This document shows positions 8,049-15,572 of a stretch of DNA of 64,000 bases, piece after piece. Position 1 is the stretch's first letter. Every line of letters begins with the position of its first letter. The notes below the pieces were generated by a model. It saw nothing but the letters and a program-made list of their open reading frames with translations, was not told where the DNA came from and made no database searches. The position numbers were made by a program, and so were the translations under genes. The stretch is taken from contig NZ_JAKWBE010000014.1 in assembly GCF_022513565.1 (NCBI RefSeq), positions 1 to 64,000 of the forward strand. Direction: 5' to 3'. This stretch comes from Streptomyces gilvus (GTDB lineage: Bacteria > Actinomycetota > Actinomycetes > Streptomycetales > Streptomycetaceae).

Positions 8049-8086
8049 TCCACTGAAAGGCATTCCGTGATTCCCTGCGGACGGGA

Positions 8087-8323
8087 TCAGAGGACGAGGT
8101 AGAGAGTGAGCAGAGTGGCGCCCGTGATCACGACGTAGATCTCGAAGGCCCCACGGAGGGCCGCCGGAGCGTTGCGCAACTCCATGAAATGCAGGCCGAC
8201 CAGGCGTACCTTGATCAACGCGATCGCCACGACCGCGCAGCCGATCGAGGTCGACGTGCTGTCTTCGATGCCCAGCAGCCAGCTCGACAGTGTGGCCAGG
8301 ACGAGTGCCGGAAAGACCCACAT
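8087..8323 (-). CDS. Cytochrome c oxidase subunit IV-like membrane protein
   Basis: A 78-residue protein that is almost entirely three hydrophobic helices, matching the prokaryotic COX4 family (also the NorF-like partners of CoxIII-type proteins). The centre KVRLVGLHFMELR, after the second helix, is typical. The gene lies three bases after the CoxIII-like gene on the same strand. Such proteins are accessory subunits in heme-copper oxidase or nitric-oxide-reductase complexes in the membrane. No catalytic subunit I or II is encoded here, so its partner must lie elsewhere or the pair works differently. Confidence 0.8.
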   Translation of the reverse strand: MWVFPALVLATLSSWLLGIEDSTSTSIGCAVVAIALIKVRLVGLHFMELRNAPAALRGAFEIYVVITGATLLTLYLVL

Positions 8324-8326
8324 GTG

Positions 8327-8917
8327 TCACGCCACCAGGTAGAAGAGCGGGAAGAGGACGAGCCAGAGCAGATCCACCATGTGCCAGTAAGCGGCCGCCC
8401 CCTCGGCGACCAGCAGTTTGCCCCGGCTCAGGGCCGGCCGACGGGACAGGACGATGAGAACCGTCAGCGCGCCGATCCCGATGGCTAGGTGAGCCAGGTG
8501 AATGCCGGTGAACACGAAGTAATACATGAAGAAGTCGTTGCTGCTCGGTGTATGCCCGTCATGAATCACGAGCGCGTATTCGATGCCTTTGACGGCAGCG
8601 AACCCGAGTGCGCACAGAAGCGCCCATGGCAGTGTCCGTGCGGGTATGCCGGATCGCAGCTGCCGCAGCCCGCGGGCCACCAGCGCTGAGGCGGTCAGCA
8701 GGAGCAGTGTGTTCAGCAGCCCCAGGTCTGGATGAAGGGCCCGCTGCGAAGCCCGGAACATCATCGGGTGCCGGCCGTGCAGCACGGCGACGAAGCCGAA
8801 GAACACCGAGAACATGACCATGTCGCCGAGGAGAAAGATCCAGAGACCTGGCTCGCCGGGGATGTGGCGGTGGTGCTGGGGTGCCGAGTGCTCCGTCTCG
8901 GCCGCGGTGGCGGTCAT
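8327..8917 (-). CDS. Cytochrome c oxidase subunit III-like (CoxIII/NorE family)
   Basis: A 196-residue, five-helix membrane protein of the heme-copper oxidase subunit III family. Typical features are the short cytoplasmic start ending in GEPGLWIFLLGDM, the conserved glutamate in VKGIEYALV, and the C-terminal YWHMVDLLWL helix. At fewer than 200 residues it is the short CoxIII/NorE type. I chose the ATG at 8917 because it overlaps the stop of the gene upstream (ATGA); the open frame extends further but as a shadow. It is probably made from the DUF4331 operon promoter. A stand-alone role in respiration, nitric oxide handling or oxidase assembly cannot be decided. Confidence 0.85.
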   Translation of the reverse strand: MTATAAETEHSAPQHHRHIPGEPGLWIFLLGDMVMFSVFFGFVAVLHGRHPMMFRASQRALHPDLGLLNTLLLLTASALVARGLRQLRSGIPARTLPWALLCALGFAAVKGIEYALVIHDGHTPSSNDFFMYYFVFTGIHLAHLAIGIGALTVLIVLSRRPALSRGKLLVAEGAAAYWHMVDLLWLVLFPLFYLVA

Positions 8918-9675
8918 ACCGCGGCTTCGAGGACGGCCGGGGCCCGGTCGTCCTCCACCCGGCTCGCGGCCCGCACCATCAGGAACGTCATGACGAGGAA
9001 CCAGGCGCCGAACGCGCCGGCTGCGACCCAGAACGAGAGGATGCCGTTCCAGGCGAAGGGACCGGTCTTGAAGAAGGTCAGCAGGATGCTCGGCAGGAAG
9101 AGGAAGGCCATCCAGAAGTTCAGGTACGCGGACCAGCGGGGCAGGAGCGGCGTGGGTCGCTTGTCCGCCAGGATCGCCACTCCGGCCACGGTGGCTTGCC
9201 CGATGGCTGGAAAGGCGTTCATGACCAGGGTGATCCAGGCCAGGTCGTTGAGCGCCATCGTGATGTCGGGCGAGCGGTCCGGCCGGTAGGCCGTCGCGGT
9301 GAAGATCAGGACCGGTACGAAGATCGCGGCCACGTTCGCGGCGCCACAGACGAGTTGTACGGCGGCCAACGGCGCCAGCCGCGAGTCGATACGCCGGATG
9401 AGGCTTGCCAGCGCCGCGACGAAAGGTGCGGTCGCCACGGCACCGACGAGCATGACCACGAGGCCGGTACGGATCGAGTTGGCGTGGTCCGTGTAGAAGG
9501 CCGCTACCCGTTCCGCCGACCAGCTCGGCGCCATCGGTGGTATCCAATGGGCGATCAACAGGGCTGCGAAGAACAGTGCGATGAACAGGTAACCGAAGCT
9601 CGCGCAGGCGATCAGGATTCGGCGGGACATGGTGGAATCTCCAGGTTGCGGAAGAGAGTTTGTCGGTCGCGTCAT
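8914..9675 (-). CDS. Multi-helix membrane protein of the CoxIII-like operon
   Basis: A 253-residue integral membrane protein with about seven hydrophobic segments. I do not recognise the family with certainty. It is coupled by ATGA overlaps to the DUF4331 gene upstream and the CoxIII-like gene downstream, so the three are made together, and it likely forms a membrane complex with the small Cox-like proteins. Starting at MSRRILIACASFGYLF, 15 codons in, would put the first helix nearer the N-terminus; both starts are possible. I see no obvious heme or metal motif beyond scattered histidines. Confidence 0.75.
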   Translation of the reverse strand: MTRPTNSLPQPGDSTMSRRILIACASFGYLFIALFFAALLIAHWIPPMAPSWSAERVAAFYTDHANSIRTGLVVMLVGAVATAPFVAALASLIRRIDSRLAPLAAVQLVCGAANVAAIFVPVLIFTATAYRPDRSPDITMALNDLAWITLVMNAFPAIGQATVAGVAILADKRPTPLLPRWSAYLNFWMAFLFLPSILLTFFKTGPFAWNGILSFWVAAGAFGAWFLVMTFLMVRAASRVEDDRAPAVLEAAV

Positions 9676-10676
9676 GCCGGTTCGCTCAGGTACGGGAACT
9701 CGGCGCGCAGCGTCCCCGTGGCGTCGCTCGCGTCCAGGGCCATGTCGACAGGAGCGTTCAGCACGATCTCGAACACCGCTTCGGGAGCGGACTCGGTGAG
9801 GCCCCTGCCGTTGCGGGCCTTCGCGCCGAAGCCGGCCTCCGTGCCCACCTGGTAGCGCAGGACATCCGGGAAGATGATGTCCCTCGTCGCGGCGCCGTGG
9901 CCCTCCGGGTCGGAATGCGTGTCATTGGCGGACACGAGTCCCGCGACCTTCCGGCGCACGAGCTCTCCGTAGTTGACGAGGTCATCACGTGGATCCGTGG
10001 CGTTGTAGTCGTCGAAGTCGGCCTCGGTGACATCGAACAACGTGCTGATGAGCGGCTTCGCGCACCGGTTGATCTGCAGCCAGCCGCCGTGGTGGTCGTC
10101 CAGCGCGGTGGTGGCCCAGAGACCGATCGTCTCCGATCCGATGAGCTCGTCGGGTACTTCGAGGACGATGGCGGTGACGTTGGTGCCGGCGAACAGGTTC
10201 GAGGCCCGTTGCGGGTCGAACGCCGAGAGGTCCACCGGAGCGCCGCTGCGCAGCGCGGTCAGAACCGCGGTGATGACGGTGCCGTCGAGGTAGAACGGGT
10301 CTCCGGCCCGGCCGACGAAGGCCTTGACGCCGTCCGGCGTGGTGACGATCTCCTCCGTCCGGCCGGTCGCGACGAGGGTTCCCGAGGCGTCGCGGTCGAT
10401 GGCCGCGGCACCCGTGAGCCGGTCGAGCACCCAAGCCTGCCGGCCGCCCGGTTCGGCGGTGAGGAATCGGAACCGGAACGTCAGGTCCTGCACCGCGTCG
10501 TCGTCGGTGTCGATGTGGAACTCGTACAGCGCCTCGGGATGGAAGCCCTTGTCCGCCGACACCGGGTTGGTGTTCATGACGAAGACAGTGCCGTTGCGCC
10601 CCTTGAACACATAGACATCGCTGATGTCCAGGCGGGGATCCTGTTTGGCGGCGGCCGAATCCTGGTGGTGGGACAT
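9672..10676 (-). CDS. DUF4331 family protein
   Basis: A 334-residue soluble protein of the DUF4331 family. The opening MSHHQD...DPRLDISDVYVFKG matches the family pattern (SSHREAP...D.TDVYAF), and repeated beta-strand-rich blocks follow. No biochemical role is established that I know of. No signal peptide is visible, although many relatives are exported. I chose the ATG at 10676 because AAAGG lies seven bases upstream; the ATG five codons earlier has none. It is first in an operon with three Cox-like membrane proteins and carries LysR-type element 2 about 200 nt upstream. Its link to membrane respiratory proteins may be a clue to function. Confidence 0.85.
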   Translation of the reverse strand: MSHHQDSAAAKQDPRLDISDVYVFKGRNGTVFVMNTNPVSADKGFHPEALYEFHIDTDDDAVQDLTFRFRFLTAEPGGRQAWVLDRLTGAAAIDRDASGTLVATGRTEEIVTTPDGVKAFVGRAGDPFYLDGTVITAVLTALRSGAPVDLSAFDPQRASNLFAGTNVTAIVLEVPDELIGSETIGLWATTALDDHHGGWLQINRCAKPLISTLFDVTEADFDDYNATDPRDDLVNYGELVRRKVAGLVSANDTHSDPEGHGAATRDIIFPDVLRYQVGTEAGFGAKARNGRGLTESAPEAVFEIVLNAPVDMALDASDATGTLRAEFPYLSEPA

Positions 10677-10885
10677 TGGATGACCTTTCATGAGGGCGAG
10701 CAGGGCAAGGCATGGCGATGCCGTGCCGGCTCGGCAGTCGTTGTGTGCAGCGCAATCGGGACATTCGGTTCTGTGAACCTGAGTGGGCTGCTGCGGTACC
10801 GGCCACCTCGATCAGTCGAGCGTGGCTCGTGGCGGGGTGACGTTCTGGGCCAGGCACGCCCGGGCCCCTGTGGGTCACGTCGAGC

Positions 10886-10951
10886 ATTCTGACCCGGGCC
10901 GATGACACGTCGCCAATGCCTGTCCGGTGCTTCGGGATGCCGGTTCGGCAT
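10886..10951 (-). promoter_or_regulatory. 41-bp LysR-type element 2 and DUF4331 operon promoter
   Basis: Read on the - strand: ATGCCGAACCGGCAT (10937-10951), 16 bases, GGCATTGGCG (10911-10920), then CAGAAT (10886-10891) 19 bases beyond TTGGCG. Layout and spacing equal element 1. The leader to the DUF4331 start is about 200 nt; I saw no small ORF with a strong ribosome site in it. The gap 10677-11001 holds no gene. Confidence 0.7.
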
Positions 10952-11001
10952 GACCAACCCCCGGAAAATGCCTGCAGCGGGGCATCACGGAGGGCGACCG
11001 G

Positions 11002-12534
11002 TCAGTGCTGGGTGCCGGCGGACCAGAGGGTGGTGCCCTGGTAGACCACGCTGACGTCGCCGTCGGTCCCGAGGTAGAGATAGGCGCCGTCGTGGCCGGA
11101 AGTGACGCTGCTCCAGACACCCCAGGTGTCTTTGTCGTAGACGACGAGGTTGCCGTCGGCCTGCATGATGGCGCGATAGCCGGTGCCCGAGGTGCCCGAG
11201 GACCAGCGGCGGTGGTGATCCTCGTCGTAGATGACGAGGTTGCCGTCGGTCTGCATCGTCATGGTCGTCCGGTTGGTCGCCCAGGACTCGCCCGGCATCA
11301 GCTGCTGGTCGTGCCGCACGGTCAACGTCGTCCACTTCGGCGAGGCCGACACCACCTTGCCCGAGCCCGAGTCCGAGTCCGAGTCCGTCTCCTTGCTGGA
11401 AGGGCCCGCTGTCTGCGTCGCTTTGGCGCCGGCCAGGGTTGAGGAGCTTGACGGCGGCGCGGCGGAACGGGTGGGTGAGGCCGACGAACCGGCCACGGCG
11501 GCTGATCGGTGCTTGGGCTGTGAAGCCGAGGCCGTGGTCGTCGCGTGTGGCTCGGCGGTCGTGGTGCTGCCGGCCCCCGCGCGGGGCTTCGTGTCCACTG
11601 CGGAGTCCGCGTCGAAGACCCCGCGTGTGGCCAACCCCGCGGTCACGATGACGGCGGTGCCGGCGAGAAGAGCCCCCACTCTCCTTCTGGAGGTGCCCCC
11701 GCCGGGTGCCACGGTCCGCAACAGTCGCCTGGGGAAGGTCATGGCATGGGCGGCTTCGAGTGCGTCCGCGAACGCGGTTGCGTTGTCCCAGCGCCGCTCC
11801 CGCTCCGGTTCGAGGGCGCGTCGCGTCACCCGCCGGACCGCCGCCGACACCTGGGGGTGCGGCGGCCCGGGCCAGTCGGCTTGCCCCGTGGAGCCCGGCA
11901 GGCTGCCGGTCAGCAGTTCGTAGGTGAGTACGCCCAGACCGTAGACGTCGGCCCGCTCGTCGACATCGACCAGGATGTCCTCGGGGACCTGCTCGGGGGC
12001 CATGTAGCCGGGTGATCCCACGCCCTGTGTCAGTCCGGAGGCCTGCGCCAGGCTCTTGGCCAGGCCGAGATCGGCCACCAGCAGCCGCTCACGGCCGCCC
12101 GACACCGTGTGGAGCAGGATGTTGGACGGCTTGATGTCACGGTGCACGATACCGGCCGCGTGCAGGTCGGCCACCCCCCGTGCGGCCTGCACCGCGAACC
12201 GCAGGGCCTGGTCGACGGACATGGGCCCCTGTTGCAGCCGGTCGGCAAGGGTTCCGCCGTCGGCGTAGGTCATGACGAAGTACGGGCGTCCGTCGGGCAG
12301 TTCCCCGATGTCATGCACTTGGACGACACGGTCCGACTGGGCCTGGCGCAGAAGCCGGGCCTCGTCGAGGAAACGCTCCCGGAGGTCGAGCCGGTGAACC
12401 CACTTCTCCGCCATGACCTTCACTGCGACCGGGGCTTCGAGCAGGTCGTCATAGGCGAGCCAGACCATGCCGAAGCCGCCTTGGCCCAGGAGCCGTTGCA
12501 GGCGATGACGTCCGACGGTGACGAGTGTTGACAT
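11002..12534 (-). CDS. Ser/Thr protein kinase with extracellular B-lectin domain
   Basis: A 510-residue transmembrane kinase. The N-terminal kinase domain has GQGGFG (about 17-22), AVK with lysine 39, HRDIKPSN, DLGLAK in place of DFG, and MAPEQ. A Ser/Pro-rich linker and one hydrophobic helix (VGALLAGTAVIVTAGLA) follow. The extracellular C-terminal 110 residues resemble the bulb-type mannose-binding lectin fold: two QxDGNLVxYD repeats (TMQTDGNLVIYD, IMQADGNLVVYD) and a degenerate third. Kinase plus sugar-binding sensor suggests sensing of cell-wall or environmental glycans. I chose the ATG at 12534 (GGAG ten bases ahead), which puts the kinase domain at the very start. It is divergent from an ECF sigma factor gene, a possible target. 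Confidence 0.9.
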   Translation of the reverse strand: MSTLVTVGRHRLQRLLGQGGFGMVWLAYDDLLEAPVAVKVMAEKWVHRLDLRERFLDEARLLRQAQSDRVVQVHDIGELPDGRPYFVMTYADGGTLADRLQQGPMSVDQALRFAVQAARGVADLHAAGIVHRDIKPSNILLHTVSGGRERLLVADLGLAKSLAQASGLTQGVGSPGYMAPEQVPEDILVDVDERADVYGLGVLTYELLTGSLPGSTGQADWPGPPHPQVSAAVRRVTRRALEPERERRWDNATAFADALEAAHAMTFPRRLLRTVAPGGGTSRRRVGALLAGTAVIVTAGLATRGVFDADSAVDTKPRAGAGSTTTAEPHATTTASASQPKHRSAAVAGSSASPTRSAAPPSSSSTLAGAKATQTAGPSSKETDSDSDSGSGKVVSASPKWTTLTVRHDQQLMPGESWATNRTTMTMQTDGNLVIYDEDHHRRWSSGTSGTGYRAIMQADGNLVVYDKDTWGVWSSVTSGHDGAYLYLGTDGDVSVVYQGTTLWSAGTQH

Positions 12535-12922
12535 GAGGGCGGAACTCCAACGCAATTGCCGTTCGACATTCGACCGGCCCGGGGGTGGTTGCGGCGGAGT
12601 CGGCACCTGCCAGCTGCGCCGCGCAGGAGCAACTACCGGTTCCGGTCACCGCCTCACACCGTCGAGACGGTGAGGGCACCTTGCCGGACGCCCGTCCGAC
12701 ATGCCGGGTCCTGCGACCGCAGATGCCTATGCGTCAGTGTCGACGCGTGGTGCAGTCGTACGCAATGTGCACAGGCCCAACATGATCTCCATTCTTTGAG
12801 CACCGGCCCAACGCCCTTGCCGATAGCGTGCGATGACCGATCACGTGCCTGCGTGCGTGCTGGGGGACGCGCACTGTGCGGCCCCGAGTCGTCCGAGACC
12901 CTGAACGCGAGGAATGCCTTCC
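12535..12922. other. Divergent promoter region, kinase / sigma factor
   Basis: No gene is visible. The region holds a small hairpin (about 12651-12674, CTCAC/GTGAG ends with one bulge) and must carry promoters for both divergent genes. I could not pick out a convincing shared operator. Confidence 0.45.
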
Positions 12923-13465
12923 GTGCCGCTCCCCCCTGACGCCGAACATCTCGCTGTCCTGGCCGTGGGGGGCGACCCGGCCTCGCTGGACGCCCTGTTA
13001 CAGGCGATCCACCCGGAAGTACTGCGTCGCTGCGGACGGTTCCTGCCCAACCGCCAGGACGCCGAGGAAGCAGCGCAGGATGTGCTGCTGCAAGTGGCCC
13101 AGAACATCACCACGTTCGAGAAGCGCAGCCGCTTCAGCACCTGGCTGCACACGGTGGTCACCAACTGTGCTCGTCAGAAGTACCGCGAGCTGAAACGCCG
13201 GTGGGCCGAACTGCCCCTGGCCATAGAGGCCGTGTATCCGCCGGAACCGCGCAACACCAGCGTGATCGCCGGCCACCGCGTCGACCTGCTGGAGGCACTC
13301 GATCGTCTCGAGCGTGACTATCCTTCTCTGGCTCTGCCGCTGATCTACCGGGACATCTGTCACATGAGCTACGCGGAGATCGCCGAGCGCACCGAGCTGC
13401 CCTTGGGCACCGTCAAGTCCCGTATCAGCGCCGCGCGTCGCCATGTGCGCGAGTGGCTCGCCTGA
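12923..13465 (+). CDS. ECF-type RNA polymerase sigma factor
   Basis: A 180-residue extracytoplasmic-function sigma factor. Region 2 (about 20-90) contains DAEEAAQDVLLQVAQN and the RFSTWLHTVVTNCARQKYR block that contacts the -10 element. Region 4 (about 120-178) ends in SYAEIAERTELPLGTVKSRISAARRHVREWL. An in-frame ATG lies three codons earlier, but the GAGGA ribosome site touches it directly; the GTG at 12923 has nine-base spacing and is the better start. No anti-sigma factor gene follows. The divergent lectin-kinase may supply the signal (inference). Confidence 0.88.
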   Translation: MPLPPDAEHLAVLAVGGDPASLDALLQAIHPEVLRRCGRFLPNRQDAEEAAQDVLLQVAQNITTFEKRSRFSTWLHTVVTNCARQKYRELKRRWAELPLAIEAVYPPEPRNTSVIAGHRVDLLEALDRLERDYPSLALPLIYRDICHMSYAEIAERTELPLGTVKSRISAARRHVREWLA

Positions 13466-13493
13466 CCTGGACGAGACGCGCGGTCGTCCATAG

Positions 13494-13559
13494 CTTCGCG
13501 CCGGCGTTCCAGGCGGCCTGTCCCTGGTAGACGACCATCATGTTGCCGTCATGGCCGAG
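13494..13559 (-). pseudogene. Remnant of a B-lectin domain C-terminus
   Basis: The - strand encodes LGHDGNMMVVYQG...WNAG, closely matching the end of the lectin-kinase (LGTDGDVSVVYQG...WSAG) at 11005-11070. Only about 22 codons remain, with no start of their own, abutting a truncated LysR gene. It is probably what is left of a second lectin-bearing protein after a rearrangement. Confidence 0.65.
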
Positions 13560-13791
13560 GCGTGCTGTTCATCTTCGTCCGGTAGTCCTCCAGCAACTGG
13601 TGTCCCGCCCGCGTAAGGACGGTGCCCTGCCGGTCCCGCAGGAAGAGGACCACGCCCAGATCCTCCTCCAGCGCCCGGATCTGACGGCTGAGTGCCGGCT
13701 GAGTCATGTACAGACGGCTCGCCGCTCGCACGAAGCTGCACTCCTCGGCCACCGCCACGAAGTAGCGCACCCGGCGCATCTCGAGATCCAT
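13549..13791 (-). pseudogene. Truncated LysR-family regulator (HTH only)
   Basis: The frame begins MDLEMRRVRYFVAVAEE and keeps the whole winged helix-turn-helix with MTQPALSRQIRALEEDL and GTVLTRAGHQLLEDYR. It then leaves the family after about 70 residues and stops within a lectin remnant. A normal LysR protein is about 300 residues, so the effector domain is lost. It lies 33 nt from, and divergent to, 41-bp element 3, the usual place for a LysR gene next to its own operator. A short DNA-binding fragment could still be made and might act as a competitor, but decay is the simpler reading. Confidence 0.8.
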
Positions 13792-13823
13792 GGCGGTCAT
13801 GCTAACGGCGGCCATGACGCCGT

Positions 13824-13889
13824 ATGCCGAAACGGCTTCAGATTCGAACAGATGGGCATTGGCGGGGTCGCCGCCGACCGGTCCACGAT
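13824..13889 (+). promoter_or_regulatory. 41-bp LysR-type element 3 and LuxR-type gene promoter
   Basis: ATGCCGAAACGGCTT (13824-13838), 16 bases, GGCATTGGCG (13855-13864), then CACGAT (13884-13889) 19 bases after TTGGCG. The second dyad arm is degenerate (CTT for CAT). It points toward the LuxR-type gene at 14039 and is backed by the truncated LysR gene. Confidence 0.7.
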
Positions 13890-14038
13890 GGCCCGACCGG
13901 GCGTCGGCGTGGCGCGGGGTGGAGTTGGGCGAGATCTCCCGCGGTCAGACGGATGAAAATCGATGCGAACCAATTGGCTGCCGGCTGCATCCAACTGCGC
14001 TGACCCCACAGGTACTTCAATGCAGAAAGCGAGCAGCG

Positions 14039-14791
14039 ATGAGCAGCCTTCCGATGGAAGCTCCGGCACGGCTGGTGCCGATGCAGCGCCAGATCGACAC
14101 GGACCGGTGTCTTCCCATCGGTCCGATGGATCCGCCGGTGACCCGGTCTCACGCCGGCGCCGTCAGGCAACTTCCCTCCACCTCGGTGTCGGTGGCCGTG
14201 GACGCCGCGGACCCCATCACACAGGCCGGCCTGGCGGCCGGTCTGAGCCGCGGACCGAAGCTGGCGCTCACGACGGTGGCAGAGGCGGACGTGGTGGTCG
14301 CCGCGGTCCAGACCGCCGACAACTCCACACTGGAGGCCCTGCGGAGTCTGCCCATGCCACCCCCGGCACGCATCGTGCTGGTCGTCAACGACGGCTGGTA
14401 CGCGGACCTGACGGTCGCGGCCGAAAGGGGAGTACGAGCCGTCCTCTGGCGGGCCGAGACTCAGCCGCAGCCCCTGATCCGCGCCGTACTGGCGGTCGCC
14501 GCCGGCGAAGCCCTGCTGCCGTCCGAGGTACAGGGCGAACTGCTCGACCAGGCCGACCGCCTCCAACGCAACGTACTGGTACCCAAGGGCCTGACACCGT
14601 CCGGCCTGACCACCCGCGAGATCGACGTGCTGCGACTCGTCGCGCAGGGCCTGGACCTCGCCGAGATAGCCGAGACGATGTGCTACTCCGAACGCAACAT
14701 CAAAAAGATCCTCTACGGAGTCATCAACCGCCTCGGACTCCGCAACCGCGTGCACGCGGTCTCCTACGCCATCCGCAACAAACTCATATGA
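14039..14791 (+). CDS. LuxR-type regulator with degenerate receiver
   Basis: A 250-residue regulator laid out like a NarL-type response regulator. The LuxR helix-turn-helix is at the C-terminus (LTTREIDVLRLVAQGL...SERNIKKILYGVINRLGLRNR, about 183-240). The N-terminal half resembles a receiver fold (SVAVDAADPITQAGLAAGL), but where the phosphorylated aspartate is expected the sequence reads VVVAAVQTADN, with no acidic residue. It is thus likely unphosphorylated and either ligand-controlled or constitutive. I chose the ATG at 14039 because translation upstream looks non-coding and crosses element 3; the ribosome site is weak. Element 3 lies about 150-190 nt upstream. Its target genes are unknown. 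Confidence 0.8.
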   Translation: MSSLPMEAPARLVPMQRQIDTDRCLPIGPMDPPVTRSHAGAVRQLPSTSVSVAVDAADPITQAGLAAGLSRGPKLALTTVAEADVVVAAVQTADNSTLEALRSLPMPPPARIVLVVNDGWYADLTVAAERGVRAVLWRAETQPQPLIRAVLAVAAGEALLPSEVQGELLDQADRLQRNVLVPKGLTPSGLTTREIDVLRLVAQGLDLAEIAETMCYSERNIKKILYGVINRLGLRNRVHAVSYAIRNKLI

Positions 14792-14843
14792 CCCTGCACC
14801 CCGTCCTCTGGCCTCCGAATTCCGGATCGGCCATCGCTGTTGC

Positions 14844-15572
14844 TCACCCTCTCCCGGGCGCCTCGACAAGCCCCATGTATGTCGTACGCCCCCATTGGGC
14901 CGTGCAGTCGACCGATATGCCGTAAGGCAGAAGGCGTTCCTCGAGCCGTGTGATCCTGGCCTGCAACGCTCTGCGAGTCATCGGTTCCGCGGCCGTGCCG
15001 AGCATCAGACACAGGTCGTGACAGCACCACGGCCGTGATGCGGAACAGAGGAGGTCGAACAGCACCTGCTGGGAGCGGTGTTGTGGACGGAGCAGGTCGT
15101 ACTCCCACGGATCCGTCGTCGCCCGCTGCCGTGCGGGCGGCCTCGCATCCAGCCACCGTCGTTCCGCAGCGATTCTGCTGCCGAGCTCTTTGGACGGTGT
15201 GTCGCGGGGAACGACGTTGACGGCTCCGGCCGACAGGAGTTCCGCGGGCCCTGTGCGGTCGGGTACGAGCACGACGACGGAGGAAATTCTGCTCAGCACG
15301 CGTACACGTTCTGCAAGGCCTTCGCTCCAGCGGCGACTCGGCACGTCCAGGACGGCGAGTGGAGTGCCGGTCTCGTGCAACAGGGCGTCATAAGCGTGTT
15401 CGGAGCCCCACACGTGGCTCAGGGGAGGCAGTAGATGCTGACTGCGCATGGCACGGAGCAGGGGCGCCGTCTCTTCTCGCCCGAGCGAGAGAACGACACT
15501 CACGGGATAGGTGACGTTCTCCTCGGACAAGGGGGAGCGAGTGGCCGTGTCTCGGATGTCAGCGATGAGCAT
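14844..15572 (-). CDS. Response-regulator-like protein with winged-helix C-terminus
   Basis: A 242-residue protein, not assigned with certainty. The N-terminal 145 residues alternate strands and helices like a receiver domain (AVLDVPSRRW, SVVVLVPDRTGPAELLSAGAVNVV) but lack the usual acidic pair. The C-terminal 75 residues resemble the OmpR-type winged helix: RSQQVLFDLLC..., then RRALQARITRLEERLLPYGI...GRTTYMGLV. It is therefore probably an atypical, phosphorylation-independent regulator. GGAGG lies seven bases before the ATG at 15572. It is convergent with the LuxR-type gene, which also has a degenerate receiver. Confidence 0.65.
   Translation of the reverse strand: MLIADIRDTATRSPLSEENVTYPVSVVLSLGREETAPLLRAMRSQHLLPPLSHVWGSEHAYDALLHETGTPLAVLDVPSRRWSEGLAERVRVLSRISSVVVLVPDRTGPAELLSAGAVNVVPRDTPSKELGSRIAAERRWLDARPPARQRATTDPWEYDLLRPQHRSQQVLFDLLCSASRPWCCHDLCLMLGTAAEPMTRRALQARITRLEERLLPYGISVDCTAQWGRTTYMGLVEAPGRG

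Noticed and set aside
8087..8917. A complete cytochrome oxidase or nitric oxide reductase operon
   Set aside because: Only subunit III- and IV-like proteins are encoded; no catalytic heme-copper subunit is in the window.
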